From Auricularia sp. M13 (Eukaryota; Basidiomycota; Agaricomycetes; Auriculariales; Auriculariaceae), in NCBI GenBank assembly GCA_037042915.1, contig CM073199.1, positions 1,798,001 to 1,862,000 of the forward strand: a stretch of 64,000 bases of DNA. The letters are read 5' to 3'. Each line of letters starts with the position of its first letter. The stretch's first letter is position 1. The notes below the pieces were generated by a model. It was not told where the DNA came from. It saw only the letters and a list, made by a program, of their open reading frames with translations, and made no database searches. Shown here piece after piece: positions 54,143 through 64,000 of the stretch. The position numbers were made by a program, and so were the translations under genes.

Positions 54143-56058
54143 TTAAATGAGCAACTCATCCGCGACGGAGTAAAGCACGTCCATGCCCTTCTTGCGGAAA
54201 ATATCGCGCTCAACCCAGCTCTTAGTGACGTTGCCCTCGAACACGAGCGAATGCTGGAGCGGGCCATAACCAGGCCACGCGGGGAGGCCCTTCACATTCG
54301 GGTTCCCATTGACGATGAAGTTAATCCAGCGGCGCGGCATCTCCTCTGCGAGCTCGAAGTAGCGCTTGGGCGCGCCGGTGAACGGGTTGACGTCGTAGCC
54401 CCTTCCAGCAGTGTTGCCGAACACATAGGGGATCTCGTCGAAGTGCGCGACGCCGAGATACGCGGGAGTTGTGAGCGGCTTGGTGTCGAAGCGGTAGCAG
54501 TAGATGGGCAGGCCGTGCGCGGCCCACGTCTGGCACGTCCAGCGGCGCGGCCCGATCTGCGTGCGGTCCGAGTGGTAAGTGTCCACGCGCTTGTACTGGT
54601 CGTACAGCGGCGGCGGCGCGGGCAGCGGGATGTCGTACGACGCGGGGATCTGGTGCTTGGGGTCGTTAGGGTAGACCTTGGCGAGCTTCTCGATTGTCTT
54701 GTTCGAGAGGTAGACCTCGACGTTGTCCGCTAAGTAATATGGGTTAGATCAGTGTTGAAATGTCAAACTGTGCAAAGCTCACGGGTCCGGACGAAGTTCT
54801 TAAAGGCCTGTTCGTCGTTGATGCCCAGGTTGAGCAGGTATGCGCCTGCCTCGTCTGAGGTGGTACCGGTCAGAAGCGGAACCTTCGCGAAGCGGCCCTT
54901 CTTCAGACGACGGCTGGGGAACTCGTGCATCACGACGTTGTCGATATCGGGCATGGCCCAGACCTCTTGCTGGCCAAGGTCTTCGACAACCTTTTGAATC
55001 GCGGCGAGGGGAAGGGCGCGCAGGCACTCGAGGTGGTCACTCGCGGTGCTACAGCCCGTAGCGTGGAGGTAGCGTTTATACTGCGGCTCGAAGTACTTCA
55101 AGCTGCGGTCTATGTCGAGGTTCAGCACAGCACTATGCGAGGGCAGCTAAACAGACAAGTGCCGTCCAGGAACGGTCCACCGCTCTGGCAGATGGCAGAC
55201 CTGAACAGGCCTTCCGAATTGCCATTCCAGCCGAGCATATGCTGACCAACGGAGAACCCGCCGCTGGGTTTCGTTTGCACAATGAGCTCCACTCCAAGAC
55301 GGTGGGAAAGGCGTTCACTCACGCGCTCTCTCCCCAGATGGTGACCTTGCGGGGGTCGCCGCCGAACGAAGCAATGTTCTCCTGAATCCAGCGCAGCGCG
55401 AGGCGCTGGTCCTTCATGCCGAGGTTGGCGACACCCTGGTCGACGACCTCCTGGCTCGCGAGGAAGCCAAGCTGCGCGAGGCGGTAGTTGAAGCTGACGG
55501 CGATCAAGGGAGTGTCGTACTTCTGCGAGATGCGCACGAAGTCGGAGAAATTGTAGTGCGGCCAGGACGAGCTGCCCGTGAAGTAACCGCCTCTGAAGAC
55601 AAGATGAATGCGCTGGCAATTGAAGAAGGGAATTATACGCGTACCCATATATCCAGACTGCGACAGGCAATTTTGCATTGCGAGGGAGGCCAGCGGGACG
55701 AACGACGTTGATGGTCAAACAGTCCTCAGACTGCTCTTCTGGACCAGGCAGCTGCAATAGACAATGAGCTCAACTGGACGCATTTTGGAGCACAACGCAC
55801 TCCGTATCCGACGCAAGAGAGCGAATAAGCCTTCGCGCCGCGCGTACCGTTCCAGCGCGCGTTCAGGCTGGCAGGATCGCGATAGCGCAGCGGTCCAATT
55901 GGCGGCGCCGCGTACGGCATGCCCAGGAAGTAGTCCTGGTTGAACGACGCGTCGTGCACGCCCTCGTATGTCCCATTGCGCACCGTGACGTGCGGCGCAG
56001 CGTGAATGAGCGCCGGGAGGACCGTGACGGCGAGCACCGACAGCGCCCGCAACAACAT
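54143..56058 (-). CDS. secreted type-B carboxylesterase/lipase
   Basis: A multi-exon gene of roughly 550 aa. A signal peptide (MLLRALSVLAVTVLPALIHA) is followed by FLGMPYAAPPIGPLRYRDP and SEDCLTINVVRP. An oxyanion-hole block GGGYFTG is formed across an intron and is followed by AVSFNYRLAQLGFLAS. The nucleophile elbow GESAGG is also formed across an intron (exon ends GES-A, next starts GG). TSDEAGAYLL carries the catalytic acid and GVAHFDEIPYVFG the catalytic His. All triad residues are present. The enzyme belongs to the alpha/beta-hydrolase family of fungal cholinesterase-like lipases and esterases; the substrate is unknown. Confidence 0.92.
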
Positions 56059-56109
56059 ATAAAAAACGAGGGTGAAAGACTGGGGGTCTGGATGCCGTAG
56101 CCTCCACCG

Positions 56110-56126
56110 GGTTTCTTATATGATTT
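56110..56126 (-). promoter_or_regulatory. TATA-like box of the carboxylesterase gene
   Basis: ATCATATAAGAAACC on the minus strand, about 60 nt upstream of the start codon at 56058. Confidence 0.4.
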
Positions 56127-56914
56127 TCACCCAGGGGGCCACGGGGACGTCGTTCAGCACGGCTGGACAGATCCGCTTGGCAGTTGGCCGTCGCTGGCTC
56201 GCCGCAGCGCTAGCAATCGTTGGCGCGAGGACGAGTGTCGCTGGAGCCATACGCGCTCGGTGTGCCAGGCTGGTGCAGCGAAGAAACGCATTCGAGCCGG
56301 GTTGTCCATGAAAGGGACTGGCGAAGTCAGCGCACGAAAACGAGCTTGATGAGCGCACGTGGGCTACAATCCATGCCTGATTGAGGACGGTGCTGTGCAC
56401 TGGTTATGTTATGTTGACCTGACGATCTCCGAGGCCATGAGGAGCCTTGCATGAGCAGAGGTATGCGCGAATTGCTTGAAGTTTTTCCCGCTGGGCTAGT
56501 TCGCATGGAGCCGGTCTTGGCAAAGTGTACGGCGAGCTATTTAGCAAGAGAGCACCGTCGACGAAGCTGCGTATACTCTAGCAACGAGCCAAGACAGATC
56601 TCCGAGGGAGCGGGACAACATCGGTCCAACCTCGGTGAAGAGATTCTCGGCCAGCTCCGCGGGCGACTCACGGGAGTTCAACATTCAACGTTCAATACGT
56701 TCAGTTTCCACAAGTCATCTGTTGAAGACGCATCTAAAGTAAGTAGTAGCAATACAACATGTTGAATATCCATCCACTCAGCCTCGACAGAGGAACATCA
56801 GAGTCAAGAAATTGATATAATAATCCACCCTTCACCACCCCGCCCCGCTCTACTATACCAACAAAAACACACCGCAAGATATTCTCGAACTGTCAACTTG
56901 AGGGGCAGGCGGCC
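56127..56914. other. intergenic
   Basis: Upstream region of the esterase and 3' flank of the permease. It contains a short GTTCAACATTCAACGTTCAA repeat near 56680. No gene recognised. Confidence 0.35.
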
Positions 56915-59033
56915 TCATGAGCTGGCAGCCTTCAAGGTCGGCTTCTCGTCTGCGTCCTCGACGATGCTGGGTTCCTTGCTTGCGTGCGTGCTCGCGATGT
57001 CCGACACGGGGCCCTTATAGTGGTGTCGCGCCTGGATAATATACCACAAGATCGAGAGCAGGACGACGCCCGCCGTGATCGGCTGCACAACGCGCGGATA
57101 AGTACATGACTGCGCGAGGGGTAGGGCGCGCGGAACGTACGGCAGCATAGTTCATGTTGGCCGCCGTGACGGGCAGCACGGTCGGCAGCGCGAAGATGAT
57201 GCACACAAAGAGCGTCCAGCAGATGCAGATGATATTCGCGCCCCAGCCGATGATGCCGTCGCCCATGTAGAACGGCCCCGGGGTGAAGTGCACGTCGGGG
57301 TGGTTGCGGTACCATCTCCGCCTACAAATACAAAGTTCAGTTCAATGTTCAACACTCAATAGGTAGCCGGGCGACTCACAGGAAAATAGGATAAATATAA
57401 CTAAGGTCGAGCGCCATAGCGGTGAGCGCGAAGATGGCGTTGGCCGCGATGGGCGACGCGAGGTCGAGCAGGCCGGGGAGGATGGAGAGGAAGGTGGTGA
57501 GCGCGACAGCGCGGAGCGGCGTCTGGGTGATGCTCGAGACGTGCGCGAAGTACTTGCCGTCCGGCAGGCCACGGTCGCGCGAGAACGCGAAGATCGTGCG
57601 AGAGCACGCCTGCAGCGCCGTCTGCACCACGAAGAACGCCGTCGCGACCACCGGCACCCACAGCACCAATGCACCGGCGGTGCCAATGCGCTGGTGCATG
57701 ATCTCCATGAACGCGAGCCCGGACCGGCCTGGGAGCTGGTCAAGCGGCGGGGAGCAGAGGACGAGGACAATGTTGAGCAGCCAGCCGATGAGACCCGTGC
57801 CCAGGACGGCGATGAAGATTGCAGATGGCGCGGCATACGCAGCGCGCTTCACTTCCTCGGAAATGTGGGCTACATGGCAGTCAGAAGGTGAATATGAGCG
57901 ATGGGGGAGTTTGGCATGCCTGTCGCGTCGTAGTCCGTCATTGTCCATTGGACGGAAAGCAGGCCGAAGAGGAAGGCGATTCCCGTGTTCCACTCTGTCT
58001 GGTTCACGATGCCTTCAGACCCAAAGACGTATCCAGCAGAGTTCTACGCCGATATGAGCCTGGGTGAGCAAGAGCAACCCTTTGCGTACCATGTTCTCCC
58101 TGCCCGTGCATGCCAGCAGGACGATGATGATCAGCACAGTCGCACCCACTGCAAGTCGCCATTGATCAGTATGAATCCAGCTCCAAACTTTCAGACGGTG
58201 TCCGCACCGTTGACAAAGACGAAGGCAGACGTGATGCGCGCCAGCATGCGCGTCGCGAGCGAGTTCTATGACACCGAACACATGAGTGAACAACATGAAT
58301 GCCCGTCAGCAATCACAGCGTACCAGAATGCCATGGACGACCAGCAGGGCCACGAACAGGCCGACGACCTTGCCCTGCGTGATGTTGAAGTCGCCGCCCT
58401 TGCCCACGGAGACGGCGGCCCAGATCATGTTGCTCAGGCCGAACTCGGTGGACGAGATTCCAGCAATCTGGCCGAGGATGTTGAGCCAGCCGATGAGGTA
58501 TCCCGTCTGCGAATCGCCGTCATGTCAACGTCAATGTCAGGTGTAAGCACGCAGAAGCACGTACGGTGGCGCGTTGGCTGGGCGGGCACAGTTGTGCGCT
58601 TGCCGTGTACAGGCCGCCACCTAGTAGACGCGCGCCGCTGGCTGTCAGCGGGTGCGGATGACGCGCGGGGTCAAAGCAAAGAGACGCACTGGTGGGGAAG
58701 GCGCTGACAATCTCAGCTATAGAGGCGCCGAGCGTGAAGCACATGCTGGCTCCCAGGATCCAGCACCAGGTCGCCGATGCCGGGCCTCCCAGCGTCAAGG
58801 GCGTGTTGAACGTCGTCGCTATGCTGCTGCACATGCCCATGATGCTGAACGCGAAGCTAATCGTCGCCAGATTCGTGCTGCGTACGGAGTGCCCATCAAC
58901 GCGTGCAGCAGCCAAGGCACGGCGGTAAGACGTACAATTCGCGCTTGAAGGACGGCTTGTAGAGGCCGGCGATGACATCCTCCTCGTCGAGCGAGCTGGC
59001 GGTGACAGACTCGGTGTCGCGTGCGGGCGCCAT
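56915..59033 (-). CDS. amino acid/GABA-type permease (APC superfamily)
   Basis: A multi-exon gene starting MAPARDTESVTASSLDEED. The conserved early block FAFSIMGMCSSIATTFNTPL is followed by GGPASATWCWILGA and GASIAEIVSAFPTSGGLY across two splices. Then come GWLNILGQIAGISSTEFGL, VALLVVHGI, the helix with FVVQTALQACSRTIFAFSRD, and RGLPDGKYFAHVSSITQTP. About 12 transmembrane helices are expected. The order and motifs match the Uga4/Bat-type fungal permeases that import GABA, choline or other amino-acid-like solutes at the plasma membrane. The C-terminal tail (EDADEKPTLKAASS) is cytosolic. Confidence 0.9.
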
Positions 59034-60889
59034 TTTTCGTGGTCAAAGGCAAAGGAACAGGAAGGAAAGGAAGGAGAGAGAGGCGACCAAAGGAGGATCA
59101 AACAGCGTGAAATCTTGGGTGGCCTTATCAGCGGCAGCCCCCAGCCTTGGTATCTTTGATCAACCCGCCCAGCCGTTGGCACGCCCACGGCCGCTATATC
59201 CTGGTTCAGCGGCGCTACCAGAGTCCCTAGGGCCGATTACGCCGGTTTTTCGAGCGCGATTGCACGCACGTGCGTCGGTGCTGGGCGGCCTAACACCGTG
59301 TCGCGCCCATGTCGCGGGAGCACAAGCACATGGTCGCTGGACGGCCATCACGCGGCCGATATTTCATCTTTTGACGAGCCAGAGCCTTTGTCGGCGCGCG
59401 GAGCAGCATCCACGGACAGAACATGGCGCTGACGAGACAGCGCGCAAGAAGAGAATGAGGTCAACAAACAGTCCCGCGCCGGTACTTACTTAGGTGTGCA
59501 GAATCACCTGATTACCCATGAAACTGGCGCATCGCGACGAGTCGCAATTATGATTCACGCGCTTGAAGACGAGTCTGCATTCAGTGGGGGTTGTCCCAAG
59601 TTGAGAGGCTGAAGCAGAGAAGCGTTGCGAAGGCTTTGAAGTTCCGGAATCCCCAAATGGCCGCGAATTGATTCTATGAAGTCAGGTTAATGATGAACAG
59701 CTCCTGTGGTCGATATCCTCAAGCTGACCACGCAAGTAATCCCGATTTCACAACGACCGAAGGACGATGAGGAGGAGCTCATTGTGTAATATCGCCCTAT
59801 TTTCCGAAGTGGATACTCGAATAGGCAGACCATGGCGGCCGCAGGCGATATGGAACGAGAGAGGAGGTTCAGTTGTCATCCAGAACCATTACTGTATCCG
59901 AGATTGGGGTATTTCGACGATTGTTCGGTGCCGCGAGGTCTAGTTCGAGAGTTCAAGTGGCCTGTCTAGACTGCTCCGCGGAACAATTCCGCGAAATCAG
60001 CATGGATGCAAACTCTAAAGCGGGAAGGATGTCCACAAACCACTGCGCCACTTCCCATGCCCGTCGAGTTCTGCATCGCCCCTGAAACTTGTGTGCTGCC
60101 AGCGCGACACTCTTGCATCACTGAAATCGTTGAATCGCCCAAATCAACCGCTTTACTGCGTCCATTTCTTGCTGACGCGTTCATGGGCAATGAACGTGAC
60201 CACTGCCGCTACCACCCACTACTGGCTTCACAACGTGCTTTCTGGCTTTGGGCAGATCGCTTGTGGCACTGGACCGTAGCTTGTCAACAGCAAGCACTTC
60301 GTCTGCCTGCCTACTCACGAAAATATGATCCTGTCTGGCTTGCGGTCGTCCTGAACGCCAAACGGTGCTTCTACTTGCGGCAAGCAGAAGTCCTCGTCGA
60401 ACATCATCGATGTCTACTTCTGTGCGTCGCTGGACTACGAGTTGGGCTTTGGGGCGGTTGTCGTCGGGCTTCATGGTCTGGCGCTGGGTCGCTGAGTCAT
60501 CGCCGAAATCAGACGTCGTGTGATGGGTTGCGAAAGGTTTGGTCGACGCTTGCCTGCTCGCGAGGCTGGCCGGGAACCTTGCGCTGACGCTGGGTGGGAC
60601 CGCGCATGGCCAGAAACGTGTGTTCGCGGTGCGTACGGTGCTGATGTTGCATTGGTCGTGCTACTGGGATCGGGAACGATACGAGGTCAAGGGCTCGCCC
60701 TTGAAGAATCTATTCTGGGCGAGACAAAGCGACCGCGCAGACGAGTCTGTTGCTGGTAAGGGGTCCCTGCTTACTTCGCCTGGGACTGGCGCGCGAACAT
60801 ATGCTCTGCCTGTCGTGCCCGCCGCCTGCATGCTTTGGGACGCGCCTGTCTGGTCGTGAAGGCCCTAGTCGAATGTTTCCACGCGCTGG
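59034..60889. other. gene-poor region
   Basis: A 193-codon plus frame (60006-60587) overlaps a minus frame and has no recognisable product. No element identified. Confidence 0.35.
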
Positions 60890-61944
60890 GCTGGTTTATT
60901 CAGACCACCAGGGTGGTCCTTGAGTTGTGGTAGGCCCGCGCAGCAGGACGACCTCGCGAGATTCCCGGGATGCATGTTGGCGTATGCGAAGTGTCGTAGA
61001 TACGAGGCCCGTTGAATAGACATCGTTCGCCGCCTAATAGGCTCGAGTGCGTGACCCATATTAATCCGTCCCAGAATGCAAGCTTATGCGAAGTCGTCCA
61101 GTGTCCCGCGTCCCACCGCGCAGTCGAATGGTTGACAGAAGGCATCTGCGATGGTTGTAACCACAACCACGGCGGGCGATGGCTCTTAAGCAGCGCGAGC
61201 CGGAGCCGCGTCGTGTCGAGAAGTGGCGGTCGGCCCCGTGACGAACAGCTGGCTAAGCGCTGCTTGCCCTGTGTGCGCGTGCGCCGCTGGTGTGCATTGC
61301 TGGCAACAGGCCATCCTGTGTCGATGTGGGCATTGCAAGCGTCCGCAGCCGGTCATGCTGTCGCCGATGCTGGTCGTTCAGCAGGGCGAACGCCAGGTAG
61401 GTTCGCATCGTATCGTGTCGAGACTCAGGCCTGACCACGGGGTTCCTGCAGTTGCTCCTCATCAGTCGTGAAGACCGTTCGCAAGAGTCGTTGCGGAGTC
61501 GATGTTGCGTATAGCCCCGGCCGACGATAACCACACGCCCGACGCCCCGGCGCGACGCTTCGACGCGTCTTCGCCCAGGATAACGTGCTTCAGCTGCCCG
61601 CCGAGCCTTACGCCTGGATTCGACGCGCTTTGACGCGCTTAGGATGGTCATGCATGCGACTCGCGCACAGTGCAGCGTGTGCTCACCGTCTCGCCCATCC
61701 ATTGCCAACCTTGGTCCCCAGCCGCAGTGAGCTCAAGGAATGGGCCGGCTTCGCGACGCCCGTTTTTGTTGTGGCGCATGCATGCCAGGGAGCTCAGCGG
61801 GACGAGGCGTTTTGGACTGCACGGCACGTTCGGCAGCTGGCCCGGGTATTTCAGGTTCAGATATTTCGCTCTCAGCATCTCGACACTCTTTGCCAGAGAC
61901 TTTCCCCCCCTACACACAACATCCTTTCCCACAACCCACACACG
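60890..61944 (-). repeat. upstream block of the basic-protein module, third (inverted) copy
   Basis: Read on the minus strand, 61170-60900 matches 4255-4390 and 9360-9480 (shared ACTCGAGCCT, TTATTCAACGGG-like and CACGCC blocks). The GTTGTGGTTA block near 61150 matches 4040 and 9155. Together with gene C this forms a third copy of the module in inverted orientation, about 50 kb from the other two. Confidence 0.6.
61552..61640 (+). promoter_or_regulatory. GCGCGTC/GACGCGC cluster upstream of gene C
   Basis: CGACGCGTC at 61560 and two adjacent GACGCGCTT copies at 61622-61640, about 305 nt before the gene C start. This is the same motif set as upstream of genes A and B, seen from the gene's strand. 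Confidence 0.5.
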
Positions 61945-62606
61945 ATGTCCCCCACCAGCACCAAAATTTCGGTCGCGAACGGCGCTGCTCGAGGTAAGAA
62001 CTATGTCCACCACTCAACACCCGCGTTAGGAATTGATGTGTCTTGCCAGACACCTCCGGTCTCCACATTCTCGCCTCAGTGGCGGGCCAGCAACGGGTAC
62101 GTGCCCCCTCGAAGCGTCTGGCCTTACTCCTGGCAGGCTGCTGACAATCCATAGCATTTGCCCGTAGCCCCAGCGCCGCTTGTCGGCCTCGACGCCCTCC
62201 CGTTTGTAAGTGTAGACCATCCTTTCTCTTGCTCGAGTACTGATTGCACCTGCAGCCCACGCCCAAGCCCGGACCGCTTACGGTTCGAATATCCGCATCA
62301 CGGCTGCCTCGACGCAGCCAATTCGTGCGCAATGGCCGTTTCGCGCTCCCCGAGCATAACCCGCTCACGCTAATCAAATTCCAATTGGAAGAGATTGAGC
62401 GTGGGCTGGAGCGGTTGAAACGCGCCAGAGCCGCGCGCAGGGCGGCCGCGAGGGCTGCGCGAAAGGCAGCCGAGAAGGCTGCAGAAGAGGCCCGCAAGGC
62501 CGAGCGCGGTTCGCGCAAGCGCAAGAGCAAGGGCGGCAAGGCCCCCAAGACGAAGAGCGAGGGCGTCAAGGCCCGCAAGACGAAGGGAAAGGGCTCGCGT
62601 TCGTAG
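61945..62606 (+). CDS. small basic protein, gene C of a three-member family
   Basis: Four exons (61945-61993, 62050-62096, 62155-62205 and 62256-62606) encode 165 aa starting MSPTSTKISVANGAAR. Exons 2 and 3 (47 and 51 nt) match gene B in length and phase. The last exon corresponds to exons 4 and 5 of genes A and B without the intron. It encodes a helical Arg/Ala/Lys stretch (RLKRARAARRAAARAARKAA) and a Lys/Gly/Ser tail (GSRKRKSKGG, KGKGSRS) resembling linker-histone tails. Family unknown; nucleic-acid binding is inferred from charge. Confidence 0.7.
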
Positions 62607-62902
62607 GCCATTTGCGTCGTGGCGTGCGGGATTTTCTCACTGGAGATCGGTTGGTTTATGGAACGTGGACTCCTCTGTGCCGTTGTTGATAGCTCTGTGT
62701 CTGCTCTGCTCACGCTCTGTCTGACTGTATCGCTCTGTCGCCTGTGCGCTCTGATGTTATTGGTAGGTATCGTTTGTGCTCGCATCAATTTTACGATTCT
62801 GTCTGGGTCTTCTCTCTTTACACGTGCTACGTATGGTGACCGCTCAGACCGGGACCTTCTCTTCCACACTGTCACTGCAAGTGTATACGATGGAGATGGG
62901 CC
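62607..62902. other. intergenic, convergent 3' flanks
   Basis: Short spacer between gene C and the DUF917 gene. Nothing recognised. Confidence 0.35.
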
Positions 62903-64000
62903 TCACTTGCGACTGCTCTTGTATTCGTAAATAACGCTCAAAGGCTCCTTATAGGATGCGATGGACGTGTACGGAGTGTCAATGCTGAATCATTGTCAGC
63001 CTCTTGGCGTGGAATCCACATTCGGCTTACAGGAAGGTGGCAGGTCCACCGACTGCCAGACCTTGCGAAGTTTTCCATTGCGGGTGACCCGCCATTGCGA
63101 TGACCGTGACGCGCAAGCCGTAGCGGTAGTCCTGCGTGCCAATCGCCGCCCCGCTCTGGGAATCGAGCACCGCGATCAGGTCAGGGACGGTACACAGTAC
63201 CTAGAAATATTCTCAGATATAGGTAGACGAGTTTCCAAATTACTAGCGAACCTGTTCTGAGCCTGCTCCACGTCTGATGGCTGCCAAATTCTCGTTCTGG
63301 AATGGAATCACTAGAGTCGCATCGGCTATGTGGACCTCGTCATCTGCGCTTTCGATTTCGTCCTTCCGAAGCCCTGCAATGTGCAGTTCCCCAAAGGTGA
63401 AACCCCCACGAACTTCCTGCTTTGATTCAGGCGAAACCCGCGGAAGCTTCATCAGAAAATGCTTACCCTCGTAACTTCCACAATCTAGGCATTCATGGCA
63501 ATTCAGCTGAATACCCCAAATATTTTACTGTAACCCAATCAAATCGCACCTTGCCCATGAAGAGTTGCTTTCCATTCTGAACGGCCAGAATGGCTTCAGC
63601 AATGTGTCTAATACGCCTAGATGCAAAGTCAATTCCATTCATCGTCGCGTCGAAAGGAAGCTTTTCTACTTCTGCTGACGACACAGTGCGATAGCACGGC
63701 CTATTCGCCATGCTTGACTGGTCGACCGTGTAATTCCGTACTTGCGGAACTCGCCAACAGACAGGGGGCGCATGCAGCCGCCGACTTTAGAGCCTAGCGT
63801 CTCGCACACTGCACGCAGGATGTTCTCTACATTGGAGTTGCGCGACGCCGTAGGAACAATCTGCGGCGCGGCCGTTACGATTGAGAGGAATAGCGAGCGC
63901 AAGTTATTGAGCGCACTCACCGTCGTGTTGCCTGCTCCGTCTGAGACAGCACAAGGGCAAAGACTAGGTTGAAGTCAGACTCGGAGGGATGGAAGGCATT
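62903..64000 (-). CDS. DUF917-domain protein (hydantoinase-associated), 5' part beyond window
   Basis: Several exons on the minus strand join in frame. They read GGCMRPLSVGEFRKYGI, SQAWRIGRAIALRIRHIAEA, VQNGKQLFMGKIVEVTR, EVRGGFTFGELHIAGL and IPFQNENLAAI. They continue VLCTVPDLIAVLDSQSG, AAIGTQDYRYGLRVTVIAM, PQWKTSQGLAVGGPATF and the final SYKEPLSVIYEY. This is the full C-terminal order of DUF917 (S-methyl-thiohydantoin desulfurase family). In fungi the domain often follows hydantoinase/oxoprolinase domains, which would lie to the right of the window. Expected role: hydantoin or related N-heterocycle metabolism. The exon at 63920-64000 is the least certain. Confidence 0.85.

Noticed and set aside
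60006-60587. 193-codon plus-strand frame
   Set aside because: Overlaps a minus-strand open frame and shows no recognisable features.

Overview
The window is nuclear DNA of a filamentous fungus, most likely an Agaricomycete basidiomycete. The genes are compact and carry many short introns (mostly 45-70 nt, GT-AG, often with CTAAC/CTGAC-like branch points). The gene set fits: WSC and ricin-B-type secreted proteins, F-box proteins with long non-canonical tails, TAH18, mL60, a Snf12-type SWIB protein and a fungal APC permease. Nothing bacterial or phage-like was seen. All spliced models below were built by hand from donor and acceptor sites and reading-frame continuity. Where exon lengths are listed they sum to a multiple of three.

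Layout. 1-11 kb: the end of an unknown gene, an SDR oxidoreductase, then two diverged tandem copies of a ~2.6 kb segment. Each copy carries a small gene for a strongly basic protein (genes A and B) and each is followed by a secreted-type or DUF1349 gene. 11-24 kb: a three-WSC-domain secreted protein containing a 5-nt microexon, TAH18, a small unknown gene, the mitochondrial ribosomal protein mL60, a second DUF1349 protein, a small mitochondrial-type membrane protein, a D-arabinono-lactone-oxidase-like flavoprotein and a Calx-beta/PL7 polysaccharide lyase. 25-35 kb: an acidic secreted protein, a single-pass receptor-like membrane protein, PNPO head-to-head with a putative O-fucosyltransferase-like enzyme, an Asp/Gly-rich secreted protein and an F-box protein. 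35-37 kb: a hAT-type element with an exact 8-bp target duplication and a second inverted-repeat element inside it. 37-45 kb: an F-box/LRR-like protein, a SWIB protein, a small unknown gene and a gene-poor stretch. 45-54 kb: two paralogous protein kinases flanking a BAR-SH3 gene. 54-59 kb: a secreted carboxylesterase and an amino-acid/GABA-type permease. 59-64 kb: a gene-poor stretch, a third inverted copy of the basic-protein module (gene C), and the 3' half of a DUF917 (hydantoinase-associated) gene that runs off the right edge.

The most unusual feature is the three-copy module. Genes A, B and C share intron phases and exon sizes, encode small proteins with Lys/Arg/Ala-rich tails, and carry the same upstream block. 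That block includes a cluster of GCGCGTC-type motifs about 250-310 bp before each start codon. I recognise no family for these proteins, and lineage-specific nuclear proteins under shared control is only an inference.

Housekeeping functions are interleaved with secreted and accessory genes: Fe-S assembly electron transfer (TAH18), mitoribosome (mL60), vitamin B6 (PNPO), chromatin (SWIB) and membrane remodelling (BAR-SH3). No metabolic gene cluster is apparent.
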